DNA of 53,590 nt from Nocardioides sp. URHA0020 (GTDB lineage Bacteria; Actinomycetota; Actinomycetes; Propionibacteriales; Nocardioidaceae), in the NCBI RefSeq assembly GCF_000620705.1, contig NZ_KK211168.1, forward strand, positions 377,577-431,166, read 5' to 3'. The notes under the pieces were generated by a model, which was not told where the DNA came from, made no database searches, and saw only the letters and a list, made by a program, of their open reading frames with translations. Shown here piece by piece: positions 1-7,941 of this stretch; within the stretch, counting starts at the first letter, position 1; the number at the start of each line of letters is the position of its first letter. Position numbers and translations under genes: made by a program.

Positions 1-30
1 GCCTGCCCTCGCTGCGGGGGTTTCGAGACG

Positions 31-166
31 GGCCTGGCGGCCCTCCTCAACCACCGGCGCGACCGGCCTGGCGGCCCTCCTCAACCACCGGCGCGACCGG
101 CCTCGCGGCCCTGCTCAACCACCGGCGAGACGGGCCTGGCGGCCCTCCTCAACCACCGGGACGGTC
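31..166. repeat. Tandem array of a 34-bp unit (4 copies)
   Basis: Four head-to-tail copies begin at 31, 65, 99 and 133, an exact 34-bp period. Each reads GGCCTGGCGGCC, then CTCCTCAACCACCGG, then a short GC-rich joint; copy 3 has two substitutions. There is no variable spacer, so this is not a CRISPR. The reverse strand (GGTGGTTGAGG ... CTCGAAACC) matches the dispersed repeat seen after fadD3 near 27921-27966. No gene is visible in 1-202, which is the 3' flank of the leftward oxidoreductase gene. Confidence 0.9.
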
Positions 167-202
167 GGTCCCCGACCCCTCGAGCGAGGGCCCGGGCGGT
201 CG

Positions 203-1246
203 TCAGGCGAGGAGGTCCGCGACCGATCGGATCTCGTCGGCGGAGCGGGCGCTGAGGAGCAGCGTGGTCACGCCGGTCTCCTCCCACTGCGCGACCCGCT
301 CCTTGACCTCGCCCGCGGTGCCGACGATGTGCATGTCGTCGACCAGCTCGTCCGGGATGAGGGCCGTCGCCTTGTCCTTCTCGCCGCCCAGGTAGAGCCG
401 CTGCACCTCCGCGGCAAGGTCCTCGTAGCCCATCCGCACGAACACCTGGTTGTGGAAGTTGGCCTCCTGGGCGCCCATGCCGCCCATGTAGAGCGACACC
501 GAGGGCTTGATCGCGTCGAGCACGAGCTGCTTCTCCTCGGCGTTCGCCACCACCTGCAGGTGGCACGTCGCGGCGATCTCGAAGTCCTCGCGCGTACGCC
601 GAGCGCCGGGCCGGGCGAAGCCCTCGTCGAGCCAGGGCCGGTACATCCCGGCCGACTTCGGCGTGTAGAAGATGGGGATCCAGCCGTCCGCGATCTCCGC
701 GGTCTGGGCGACGTTCTTCGGGCCCTCTGCGCCGAGCCAGATCGGCACGTCGGAGCGCAGGGGGTGCACGATCGGCTTGAGCGGCTTGCCGAGGCCGACG
801 GAGTTGTCGCCACGGAACGGCAGCGGGTAGTGCGGGCCGTCGTTGGTGACCTTGTCCTCGCGGGCGAGGACCTTGCGGATGATGTCAACGACCTCACGGG
901 TGCGCGCCAGCGGCTTGCCGAAGGGCTGGCCGTACCAGCCCTCGACGACCTGCGGCCCGCTGACTCCCATGCCGAGGATGACCCGGCCGTTCGAGAGGTG
1001 GTCGAGGGTCAGCAGGTGCATCGCGATCGACGTCGGCGAGCGGCCCGACATCTGCACGATCGACGTACCGAGCTTGATCCGCTCGGTCTCGCGGCCCCAC
1101 CAGGCCAGCGGGGTGAACGCGTCGCTCCCCCACGCCTCGGCGGTGAAGATCGCGTCGAAGCCGGAGTCCTCGGCGGCGGCGACGAGCTCTCCCACGCCGT
1201 GCGGAGGTTGGGCCCCCCAGTAGCCGAGCTGCAGTCCGAGCTTCAT
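203..1246 (-). CDS. F420-dependent LLM-class oxidoreductase (Rv3520c-like)
   Basis: 347-aa luciferase-like (TIM-barrel) flavin/F420 oxidoreductase. The N-terminus MKLGLQLGYWG, followed by FDAIFTAEAWGSDAF and the GMGVSGPQVVEGWYGQPF segment, is typical of the F420-using branch. I start at 1246 because AGGAG lies about 7 nt upstream; an 11-residue longer reading has no such site. It is divergent from the DUF35-ltp4-ltp3 genes across a KstR-type box, the same arrangement as Rv3520c/Rv3521-Rv3523 in M. tuberculosis. A redox step in sterol catabolism is inferred; the substrate is not visible from sequence. Confidence 0.85.
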   Translation of the reverse strand: MKLGLQLGYWGAQPPHGVGELVAAAEDSGFDAIFTAEAWGSDAFTPLAWWGRETERIKLGTSIVQMSGRSPTSIAMHLLTLDHLSNGRVILGMGVSGPQVVEGWYGQPFGKPLARTREVVDIIRKVLAREDKVTNDGPHYPLPFRGDNSVGLGKPLKPIVHPLRSDVPIWLGAEGPKNVAQTAEIADGWIPIFYTPKSAGMYRPWLDEGFARPGARRTREDFEIAATCHLQVVANAEEKQLVLDAIKPSVSLYMGGMGAQEANFHNQVFVRMGYEDLAAEVQRLYLGGEKDKATALIPDELVDDMHIVGTAGEVKERVAQWEETGVTTLLLSARSADEIRSVADLLA

Positions 1247-1294
1247 CCGTCTCTCCTGTCGTCTCCCCGATATGGGCACGGTCTTGCCCGATCT

Positions 1295-1308
1295 TAGAAC
1301 GTGTTCTA
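1295..1308. promoter_or_regulatory. KstR-type operator
   Basis: TAGAAC-GT-GTTCTA is a perfect palindrome fitting the KstR consensus TnnAACnnGTTnnA. It lies between the divergent F420 oxidoreductase and DUF35 genes, ending 10 bp before the DUF35 start codon. It is expected to give derepression by 3-oxo-sterol CoA thioesters, as known for KstR. Confidence 0.88.
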
Positions 1309-1318
1309 GTTTCGGATC

Positions 1319-2299
1319 ATGACACGAACACTGTCAGCACCCGTCACCGTAGCGTTCGACTACACCCGGTCGACCGGACCTGTCGTCGGCCGGTTCCTGA
1401 CCGGCCTCCGCGACGGCGTCGTCGTCGCCGGACGTACGTCGGAGGGCGGGGTCGTCGTACCTCCGCTGGAGTACGACCCGGTGACGCACGAGCAGACCAC
1501 CGACTTCGTCGAGGTCGCGTCCGTGGGGACCGTGACGTCGTGGTCGTGGGTGCCCGAGCCGGTGAAGGGCCAGCCGTTCGACCGGCCCTTCGCCTTCGCG
1601 CTGGTGACCCTGGACGGCGCGACCCGCCCGTTTCTGCACGCACTCGACGTGACGTCGCCCGACGAGGTGTCGACCGGCATGCGGGTCCAGGTCCGCTGGG
1701 CAGCGGAGCGGGTCGGCGCGATCACCGACATCGAGGCGTTCGAGCCGCTCTCCGGTGAGGGTGACGCCGGGGGGAGCGCGCCCCCCTCGTCCGGCGGCAC
1801 CGGGACGAGGACCGTCGACCCGGTGACCGGTGTCATCGTCCCGGTCTCGCTCGACTACCAGTACGCCGCGTCGCCCGAGGAGTCGGCGTTCTACCGCGGC
1901 CTCAACGCGGGGCGCATCCTCGGGCAGCGCTGCCCGACCTGCCAGAAGGTCTACGTGCCGCCGCGCAGCGCCTGCCCGGCCGACGGCACTCCGACCGCGG
2001 AGGAGGTGGAGCTGTCGCAGACCGGCACCATCACGACGTTCTGCATCGTCAATGTGCCGTTCCTGGGCCAGAAGATCATCCCGCCGTACGTCTCGGCGTA
2101 CGTGCTGCTCGACGGCGCCGACATCGCGATCCTCCACCTGATCCTGGGCGTGCCGGCCGACGAGGTGCGGATGGGCATGCGGGTCAGGGCGGTCTGGAAG
2201 CCGGAGGAGGAGTGGACGTACTCCCTGGAGAACATCGACCACTTCGAGCCGGCCGACGAGCCGGACGCGGACTACGACACCTACCAGCACCACCTCTGA
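1319..2299 (+). CDS. Two-domain DUF35 OB-fold/Zn-ribbon protein (Rv3521-like)
   Basis: 326 aa with two DUF35-like halves joined by a Gly/Ser-rich linker near residues 145-165. The C-terminal half has a Zn-ribbon start C205-x2-C208 and C219, but the expected fourth Cys is Asp222; the N-terminal half has no Cys ribbon. DUF35 proteins partner thiolase-fold lyases (ChsH2-Ltp2 is the characterised case), and this gene sits directly before two Ltp genes. No Shine-Dalgarno is visible and the KstR box ends 10 bp upstream, so the mRNA may be leaderless. A partner/CoA-binding role for Ltp3/Ltp4 is inferred. Confidence 0.85.
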   Translation: MTRTLSAPVTVAFDYTRSTGPVVGRFLTGLRDGVVVAGRTSEGGVVVPPLEYDPVTHEQTTDFVEVASVGTVTSWSWVPEPVKGQPFDRPFAFALVTLDGATRPFLHALDVTSPDEVSTGMRVQVRWAAERVGAITDIEAFEPLSGEGDAGGSAPPSSGGTGTRTVDPVTGVIVPVSLDYQYAASPEESAFYRGLNAGRILGQRCPTCQKVYVPPRSACPADGTPTAEEVELSQTGTITTFCIVNVPFLGQKIIPPYVSAYVLLDGADIAILHLILGVPADEVRMGMRVRAVWKPEEEWTYSLENIDHFEPADEPDADYDTYQHHL

Positions 2300-2325
2300 G
2301 GGGCCCCGGAAATGGAGCGCACAGC

Positions 2326-3378
2326 ATGAGAGACGTTGCCGTCGTCGGGTTCGCCCAGCGACAGATGGCCGAGTTCGACGGGTCACCGACCTGCGTGGAG
2401 CTGCTCGTCCCGCTCCTCGCGGAGTGCTACGAGCAGACCGGCTGGACCCGCCGCGACATCGGCTTCTGGTGCTCGGGATCCTCCGACTACCTGGCCGGGC
2501 GGTCCTTCTCGTTCGTCTCGGCCGTCGACGCGATCGGCGTGATCCCGCCGGTCAACGAGTCGCACGTCGAGATGGACCTCGCCTGGGCCATGTACGAGGC
2601 CTGGCTGAAGATCCAGACCGGCGAGGTCGACACCGCCCTGGTGTACGCCTTCGGCAAGTCCTCCGCCGGGGTGCTGCGCCGAACCCTCGGCCTGCAGCTC
2701 GAGCCGTACACGATGACCCCGCTCTGGCCCGACACCGTGTCGCTCGCCGGCCTCCAGGCCCGCATCGGCATCGACGCCGGCGAGTGGGACGAGACGGCGA
2801 TGGCCGAGGTGGCCAACCGCTCCCTCACCGACGCGGAGAAGAACGAGTACTCGATCCGCAAGGGCGGCTCCTCGGTCGAGGAGCTCCTGTCGCGGCCGCT
2901 GTACGCCGATCCGCTGCGCAAGCACGACTGCTCCCCCGTCACCGACGGCGCGGCCGCGATCGTGCTCGCCGCCGGCGACCGGGCCCGGGCGGTGCGGGAC
3001 CGGCCGGCCTGGATCGAGGGCCTGTCGCACTACATCGACCCGATGGGTCTCGGCACCCGCGACCTGACCCGGTCGCCGTCGGCCGCGCGCGCCGCTGCCG
3101 CGGTCGACCTGACAGGCGTCGAGGTGGCCGAGCTGCACGCGCCGTTCAGCCACCAGGAGCTGATCCTGCGTCGCGAGCTCGGGTTGGGCGACGACGTCCG
3201 CATCAACCCGTCGGGCGGCGCTCTGACCAGCAACCCGATGTTCTCGGGGGGCGGCATCCGGATCGGCGAGGCCGCCTCGCGGATCTGGTCCGGCGAGATC
3301 TCGAAGGCCGTCGGCCACGCGACCTCCGGCCCGGCCCTGCAACAGAACCTGCTCTGCGTGCTGGAAGGACGTAGCTGA
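2326..3378 (+). CDS. ltp4: Thiolase-fold lipid-transfer/aldol-lyase protein Ltp4-like
   Basis: 350 aa of the non-decarboxylating thiolase (SCP-x/Ltp) superfamily. Visible segments are MRDVAVVGFAQRQM at the N-terminus, SPVTDGAAAIVLA mid-protein, HAPFSHQE and GGALTSNPMFSGGG near the C-terminus. The classical thiolase nucleophile segment is not evident, matching the retro-aldol branch (Ltp2/Ltp3/Ltp4). Ltp3 and Ltp4 of Rhodococcus are known to be needed for C24-branched sterol side chains. The start at 2326 has GGAG 8 nt upstream; earlier in-frame starts would run into the DUF35 gene. It overlaps ltp3 by one base (TGATG), indicating translational coupling. Confidence 0.83.
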   Translation: MRDVAVVGFAQRQMAEFDGSPTCVELLVPLLAECYEQTGWTRRDIGFWCSGSSDYLAGRSFSFVSAVDAIGVIPPVNESHVEMDLAWAMYEAWLKIQTGEVDTALVYAFGKSSAGVLRRTLGLQLEPYTMTPLWPDTVSLAGLQARIGIDAGEWDETAMAEVANRSLTDAEKNEYSIRKGGSSVEELLSRPLYADPLRKHDCSPVTDGAAAIVLAAGDRARAVRDRPAWIEGLSHYIDPMGLGTRDLTRSPSAARAAAAVDLTGVEVAELHAPFSHQELILRRELGLGDDVRINPSGGALTSNPMFSGGGIRIGEAASRIWSGEISKAVGHATSGPALQQNLLCVLEGRS

Positions 3379-4544
3379 TGGGCAAGCAGCCTGCCGCCGT
3401 GGTCGGGATCGGCCAGACCCACCACCGCGCGAAGCGCCTCGACGTCTCGATGGCCGGCCTGTGCCGCGAGGCCATCGACCGCGCCCTCGAGGACGCGGGC
3501 ATGACCCTCGACGAGATCGACGCGATCGTGGTCGGCAAGGCGCCCGACCTCTTCGAGGGCGTGATGATGCCCGAGCTGTTCCTGGCCGAGGCGCTCGGGG
3601 CCGCCGGCAAGCCGCTGCTGCGCGTGCACACCGCCGGCTCGGTCGGTGGGTCCACCGCCATCGTCGCCGCGTCGCTCGTCCAGGCGGGCGTGCACCGCAA
3701 GGTGCTGACGGTCGCCTACGAGAAGCAGTCGGAGTCCAACGCGATGTGGGCCCTCTCGGTCCCGCTGCCGTTCAACATGCCGGTGCACGCCGGCGCCGGC
3801 GGCTACTTCGCCCCGCACGTGCGCTCCTACATCCGCCGCTCCGGCGCCCCGACCCACGTCGGCGCCATCGTGGCGGCCAAGGACCGCAACAACGCGCTGC
3901 GGAACCCCTACGCGCACCTGCACAACGAGGGCACCACCGTGGAGTCGGTGCTCGCCTCGCAGATGCTCTGGGACCCGATCCGCTACGACGAGACCTGCCC
4001 GTCCTCCGACGGCGCGTGCGCCCTGGTGATCGTCTCCGAGGACGTCGCGGCCGCCTCGCCGAACCCGGCTTGGATCCACGGCACGGTGATGCGCTCCGAG
4101 GCGACGACCTCGGCCGAGCGCGACCAGGTCAACCCGCAGGCCTCCCGGGACGCCGCGGCCGCCCTGTGGAAGCAGGCCGGCATCACCAGCCCGATCGACG
4201 AGATCGACATGGCCGAGATCTACGTGCCCTTCTCGTGGTTCGAGCCGATGTGGCTCGAGAGCCTCGGGTTCGCCGACGCCAACGGTGGCGGCTGGCGGCT
4301 CACGGAGTCCGGCGGCACGGCGATGGACGGCGTGCTCCCGGTCAACTGCTCGGGCGGCGTCCTGTCGTCCAACCCGATCGGCGCCTCGGGCATGCTCCGC
4401 TTCGGCGAGGCCGCGCTCCAGGTGCGGGGAGCGGCCGGCGAGCACCAGGTCGACGGCGCCCGCAAGGCCCTGGGCCACGCGTACGGCGGCGGCTCGCAGT
4501 TCTTCGCGATGTGGGTCGTCGGCGCGGAGAGGCCGACGAACTAG
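3378..4544 (+). CDS. ltp3: Thiolase-fold lipid-transfer/aldol-lyase protein Ltp3-like
   Basis: 388 aa, a paralogue of the preceding gene in the Ltp thiolase superfamily. Landmarks are AAVVGIGQTHHRAKR at the start, HTAGSVGGSTAIVAASLVQ around residues 77-95, SSDGACALVIVSEDV, and VNCSGGVLSSNPIGASG in the C-terminal half. It is probably a CoA-dependent aldol-lyase working with the DUF35 protein on branched sterol side chains, by analogy to Rv3523 and Rhodococcus Ltp3. It is the last gene of the KstR-controlled trio; its stop codon touches the operator of the next regulator gene. Confidence 0.83.
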   Translation: MGKQPAAVVGIGQTHHRAKRLDVSMAGLCREAIDRALEDAGMTLDEIDAIVVGKAPDLFEGVMMPELFLAEALGAAGKPLLRVHTAGSVGGSTAIVAASLVQAGVHRKVLTVAYEKQSESNAMWALSVPLPFNMPVHAGAGGYFAPHVRSYIRRSGAPTHVGAIVAAKDRNNALRNPYAHLHNEGTTVESVLASQMLWDPIRYDETCPSSDGACALVIVSEDVAAASPNPAWIHGTVMRSEATTSAERDQVNPQASRDAAAALWKQAGITSPIDEIDMAEIYVPFSWFEPMWLESLGFADANGGGWRLTESGGTAMDGVLPVNCSGGVLSSNPIGASGMLRFGEAALQVRGAAGEHQVDGARKALGHAYGGGSQFFAMWVVGAERPTN

Positions 4545-4560
4545 TTCGCCCCTGGCGAAC
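4544..4560. promoter_or_regulatory. Candidate ClgR/PopR-type operator
   Basis: GTTCGC-N5-GCGAAC is a perfect interrupted palindrome matching the motif reported for ClgR-family regulators. It lies 40 bp upstream of a ClgR/PopR-like gene, so autoregulation is the natural reading. Its first base is the last base of the ltp3 stop codon. Confidence 0.75.
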
Positions 4561-4600
4561 GCCGCTGTCGCCACCGTCCCGGCGGGCCTACCGTCGGGAC

Positions 4601-4906
4601 ATGGCCGACATCCTCGCGTTCCCCGCTCGTCCGGCGCCCGACCGACCCGAGCCGTTGTGGCGCGAGGCGGTCGGCCACGAGCTGCGCGAGGAGCGTCGTA
4701 CGGCGGAGCGCACCCTCGCCGACGTCGCGACCGATGCCGGGGTGTCGACGCAGTACCTCTCCGAGGTGGAGCGCGGGCTCAAGGAGCCCAGCTCCGAGAT
4801 CCTCGGCGCGGTCGCCGGCGCCCTCGGGCTGCGCCTGGTCGACCTGACGTCTCGCGTCAGCCGGCGGCTCTCGCAGATCTCGGGACCCGTCTGCCTGGCG
4901 GCCTAG
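4601..4906 (+). CDS. XRE-family ClgR/PopR-like regulator of clp genes
   Basis: 101 aa. An XRE helix-turn-helix occupies about residues 38-78; the VSTQYLSEVERGLKEPSSE stretch is the hallmark of ClgR/PopR activators. The protein ends in CLAA. In Streptomyces, PopR and ClgR carry a C-terminal Ala-Ala signal that makes them ClpP substrates. A clpP pair lies about 0.8 kb downstream on the other strand, so a feedback loop (low ClpP activity stabilises the regulator, which induces accessory clpP) is likely. The start ATG at 4601 begins MADILAFPARP; longer in-frame readings overlap ltp3. Confidence 0.82.
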   Translation: MADILAFPARPAPDRPEPLWREAVGHELREERRTAERTLADVATDAGVSTQYLSEVERGLKEPSSEILGAVAGALGLRLVDLTSRVSRRLSQISGPVCLAA

Positions 4907-4929
4907 GGCAGGCCCGTCGGCGCCCCCGG

Positions 4930-5703
4930 TCAGTAGCCCGGGAAGACCTGTCGCAGCTCGTCCAGCGTGACGTTGCCGGTCACGGTGACGTCGGCGGCGT
5001 ACGCGTCGCCCAGGCGCCCGGTCAGCAGGCGCACCACGGCCTCGGTCGGTCCGTCGAAGGTCGCGGTGGGGTCGGCGACCTCGTCGGCGACCCTCACCGC
5101 GTCGGTGATCTCGATGCCGCCGCCGGGGATGGCGAGCCGCACCTCCTGCTCGAGCTGGTCGGCCTTGCCGGAGAACCCCAGCAAGAAGGAGAGCGGCCCG
5201 GCGAACAGCTCGAGCAGCAGGTCGGCCGAGGCAGCGTCGACGGTCGCGGCGGGGTCGAGCCCGACGCGCACGTCCCATGCGTGGTTGGCGACCTCGTTGA
5301 GACGCATGCCGAGCGCCACCACCAGCGGGACCGGCTGCGGCAGGAACCCCATGTCGATCTGCAGGCTCTCGTGCTGCTCGGCGCTGAGGCCCTCGACGGT
5401 GTCGAGGTACGCCGCGTCGTGCGTGAGGAAGCCGGCCACCTGCTCGGCCGGGGTGGACCCGTCCCAGCGCGCCCAGATCGTCTGGTTGTCCTCCGCGTCG
5501 ACCTGCTCCCCTGCGGCGGTCGCGATCGGCGTACGACTGATCTCGGCGCCGCTGCCCAGGTGCGAGAACACCTGCGCGACCGTCCACTCGGCGGCCCCGC
5601 TCGGGCCGGTCAGCTGCGCCTCGCTGAGCGTCGGCACCACCGCCGCCAGCTCGTCGTGGTTGGCGCGGAGGGCCGCGATGGCTCGGACGGTGAGTTCGCT
5701 CAT
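4930..5703 (-). CDS. DinB/MDMPI-type mycothiol-dependent maleylpyruvate isomerase family protein
   Basis: 257 aa. The N-terminal four-helix DinB-like domain carries WTVAQVFSHLGSGAEI (a metal-type His) and NEVANHAWDVRVG (second His region). The C-terminal roughly 90 residues form an SCP-like domain (TATFDGPTEAVVRLLTGRLGD). This architecture is usual for actinobacterial mycothiol-dependent maleylpyruvate isomerase-family proteins, most of unknown substrate. It lies 15 bp downstream of clpP on the same strand, so it may be the last cistron of that operon. No specific link to proteolysis is visible. Confidence 0.75.
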   Translation of the reverse strand: MSELTVRAIAALRANHDELAAVVPTLSEAQLTGPSGAAEWTVAQVFSHLGSGAEISRTPIATAAGEQVDAEDNQTIWARWDGSTPAEQVAGFLTHDAAYLDTVEGLSAEQHESLQIDMGFLPQPVPLVVALGMRLNEVANHAWDVRVGLDPAATVDAASADLLLELFAGPLSFLLGFSGKADQLEQEVRLAIPGGGIEITDAVRVADEVADPTATFDGPTEAVVRLLTGRLGDAYAADVTVTGNVTLDELRQVFPGY

Positions 5704-5718
5704 GTCGGGCGCAACCTC

Positions 5719-6321
5719 TCAGGTGACGGGCTTCTTCCGGCTGTCCAGGATGCTGTCGACGATGCCATAGGACACCGCCTCCTCGGCGGACAGCACCAGG
5801 TCGCGCTCGGTGTCCTCCCGCACCTGCTCGACCGACCGCCCGGTGTGGTGGGCCAGCAGGTGCTCGGTCTCCGCACGGATCCGGGCGATCTCCTTGGCCT
5901 GGAGCGCCAGGTCGGGCAGGGTGCCCTGACCACCGCCCGAGGGCTGGTGCAGCACCACGCGGGCGTGCGGCAGCACCGTACGGCGCCCCGGCGCCCCGGC
6001 TGCGAGGAGGACGGCGGCCGACGAGGCCGCCTGACCCACGCACGCCGTGCCGACCTCGGGCCGGATGAACTGCATGGCGTCGTAGATGGCCAGCATCGAG
6101 GTGACCGACCCACCCGGGGAGTTGAGGTAGAGGTTGATCGGCGCGTCCGGGCTCTCCGACTCCAGGTGCAGCAGCTGCGCGATCACCACGTTGGCGACCC
6201 CGTCGTCGACCTCGGTGCCGAGGTAGATGATCCGATCGGTCAGCAGCCGGCTGTAGATGTCGACCGCGCGCTCGCCGCGGTGGGTCTTCTCGATGACGCT
6301 CGGGATCGTGTACTGGCTCAT
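5719..6321 (-). CDS. clpP: ATP-dependent Clp protease proteolytic subunit (second gene of pair)
   Basis: 200-aa ClpP serine peptidase with intact triad S100 (GQAASSA), H125 (VVLHQPSGG) and D174 (ERDLVLSA). The N-terminus [22 protein letters not shown] is classic ClpP. It starts inside the upstream clpP (4-bp ATGA overlap), consistent with a hetero-oligomeric pair. No tig or clpX is nearby and the neighbour is a PopR/ClgR-type gene, so this is more likely an accessory ClpP3/P4-type pair than the housekeeping clpP1P2 operon. Confidence 0.93.
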   Translation of the reverse strand: MSQYTIPSVIEKTHRGERAVDIYSRLLTDRIIYLGTEVDDGVANVVIAQLLHLESESPDAPINLYLNSPGGSVTSMLAIYDAMQFIRPEVGTACVGQAASSAAVLLAAGAPGRRTVLPHARVVLHQPSGGGQGTLPDLALQAKEIARIRAETEHLLAHHTGRSVEQVREDTERDLVLSAEEAVSYGIVDSILDSRKKPVT

Positions 6322-6929
6322 GCCGGCACCCCGAAGCTCGCGGTCGGCCGGGTCGGGTTGATCGCGCCCAGGTCGCTCAGCACCTGGTCGACGAAGCCGT
6401 AGGCCAGCGCCTGGTCGGCGGTGAACCACCGGTCGCGCAGCGAGTCGCGCTCGATCACGTCGTACGGCTGCCCGGTGTGCTCGGCGATCAGGCCGATCAG
6501 GACGCCCTTGACGTGCTCGAGGTTCTCGGCCTGGATCTCGATGTCGATCGCGGTGCCGCCGATGCCGGCGGAGCCCTGGTGCATCAGGATCCGCGAGTGT
6601 GGCAGGGCGTAGCGCTTGCCCGGCGTCCCGGCCGACAGCAGGAACTGGCCCATGCTGGCCGCGAGGCCCATCGACAGCGTGCTGACGTCGTTCGGGATGA
6701 GGCGCATCGTGTCGTAGATCGCGAGGCCTGCGCTGACGCTGCCGCCCGGCGAGTTGATGTAGAGGCTGATGTCGCGGTGCGGGTCCTCGGCCGAGAGCAG
6801 CAGCAGCTCGGCGCAGAGGCGGTTGGCGATGCCGTCGTCGACCTCCTGCCCGAGCACCAGGATGCGCTGGTGCATGAGGCGGGCGGTCAGCTGGTCGTCG
6901 AAGGGTCCGGTCAGAGGTGGCTGGGTCAT
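6318..6929 (-). CDS. clpP: ATP-dependent Clp protease proteolytic subunit (first gene of pair)
   Basis: 203-aa ClpP with triad S92 (GLAASMGQF), H117 (ILMHQGSAG) and D166 (SLRDRWFTA). The C-terminal tail after residue 185 ([19 protein letters not shown]) is longer than in the partner. The start at 6929 ([10 protein letters not shown]) gives the normal ClpP2-like N-terminus; longer readings enter the aldo/keto reductase gene. It is the first gene of the clpP-clpP-MDMPI unit, and two overlapping palindromes lie 40-71 bp upstream. Confidence 0.92.
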   Translation of the reverse strand: MTQPPLTGPFDDQLTARLMHQRILVLGQEVDDGIANRLCAELLLLSAEDPHRDISLYINSPGGSVSAGLAIYDTMRLIPNDVSTLSMGLAASMGQFLLSAGTPGKRYALPHSRILMHQGSAGIGGTAIDIEIQAENLEHVKGVLIGLIAEHTGQPYDVIERDSLRDRWFTADQALAYGFVDQVLSDLGAINPTRPTASFGVPA

Positions 6930-6968
6930 GGGACCAGCGTTCGTCGCGCCGGCCGGCCACGGAAGCGA

Positions 6969-7000
6969 ATCTGCCGCCAGCGGATCTGCTCTCGGCGGAT
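6969..7000. promoter_or_regulatory. Two overlapping operators upstream of the clpP pair
   Basis: ATCTGC-N5-GCGGAT occurs twice, at 6969-6985 and 6984-7000, centres 15 bp apart. The 6-5-6 layout equals that of the operator in front of the PopR-like gene, and TCTGC-N5-GCnGA resembles the PopR motif as I recall it from Streptomyces. The position, 40-71 bp before the clpP start, suits activator binding. Confidence 0.65.
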
Positions 7001-7006
7001 CCCGGC

Positions 7007-7906
7007 TCAGTGCAGCAGGTGCACGGACGCCAGCGCGGACTCCAGCTGCTCGACGCTGCTGACGCCGATGATCGGCTTCCAGCCCTTGGCGAGCATCCAC
7101 GCCAGCACCACCTGCGAGGCGGGCACGCCGCCGTGGTCCTCGGCCACCCGACGCAGCGTCGCCAGCCGCTCCGTGGTGCCCGGGTGGTCGTAGGCGGAGG
7201 GGAACGGCCGGTCGGGGCGGTCGAAGCTGCCCTGCACCAAGGGGCTGTAGACCCAGAGGTCCAGCTCGGGGTGCACCTGCAGGTAGTCCACGGTCTCCTC
7301 GGTGACCCAGCCGAAGCGGTGGTCCTTGCCGGGCACCGCCGCACCCGGTCGCGGCTCGACGTACGACGTCGTCAGCTGGAGCGCCGACCACGGCTCCACG
7401 CCGAGCCGCTCGGCGATGGTGCGGGCCTGCTCGACGCGCCAGGTGGGGTGGTTGGAGACGCCGAGCCGGCGTACGACGCCCCGGTCGACGAGCGCGCCGA
7501 ACGCCCCGACGGTCTCCTCGAGGTCGGTCGACCGGTCCTCGCCGTGGGCCCAGTAGAGGTCGATCGTGTCGATGCCGAGGCGCTCGAGGCTGCGCGCGTG
7601 CTCGCGCTCGATCACCGCCGCGGACAGGCCCTCCTCGTGACCGTCGTCCGTGGGCTCGACCCCGACCTTGGTGGCGATCACCAGCTCGTCGCGCAGCCCC
7701 GGGTTGGCCGCCAGCCAACGACCGATCAGCTCCTCGCTCTGGCCGCCGTGCCCGGTGGGCGAGGACCAGAAGGAGTAGCAGTTCGCGGTGTCGAGGACGC
7801 GGCCGCCGGCCTCGACGTACCGGTCGAGCAGCGCGTACGACGTGGTCTGGTCGGTGCGGGTGCCGAAGTACATGGTGCCCAGCACCAAGCCCATATCGAG
7901 GTCCAT
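7007..7906 (-). CDS. Aldo/keto reductase
   Basis: 299-aa NADPH-dependent aldo/keto reductase (TIM barrel). Catalytic-type residues are visible: Asp in [11 protein letters not shown], the Tyr just after it, Lys in LVIATKVG and His in [12 protein letters not shown]. The C-terminal [27 protein letters not shown] is the usual coenzyme-binding end. It is monocistronic, its end lying 6 bp beyond the clpP operators. The substrate cannot be assigned; nothing ties it to the sterol pathway except location. Confidence 0.88.
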   Translation of the reverse strand: MDLDMGLVLGTMYFGTRTDQTTSYALLDRYVEAGGRVLDTANCYSFWSSPTGHGGQSEELIGRWLAANPGLRDELVIATKVGVEPTDDGHEEGLSAAVIEREHARSLERLGIDTIDLYWAHGEDRSTDLEETVGAFGALVDRGVVRRLGVSNHPTWRVEQARTIAERLGVEPWSALQLTTSYVEPRPGAAVPGKDHRFGWVTEETVDYLQVHPELDLWVYSPLVQGSFDRPDRPFPSAYDHPGTTERLATLRRVAEDHGGVPASQVVLAWMLAKGWKPIIGVSSVEQLESALASVHLLH

Positions 7907-7941
7907 TGCGCCACCCTACTGAGCGCGGATAGGGTCGATTC

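Noticed and set aside
31..166. Possible CRISPR array
   Set aside because: The period is a constant 34 bp with no variable spacers, and no cas genes are present; it is a simple tandem repeat.
5719..6929. Housekeeping clpP1P2 locus
   Set aside because: tig and clpX are absent and a PopR/ClgR-like gene is adjacent; an accessory pair is more likely, though the genome must confirm.
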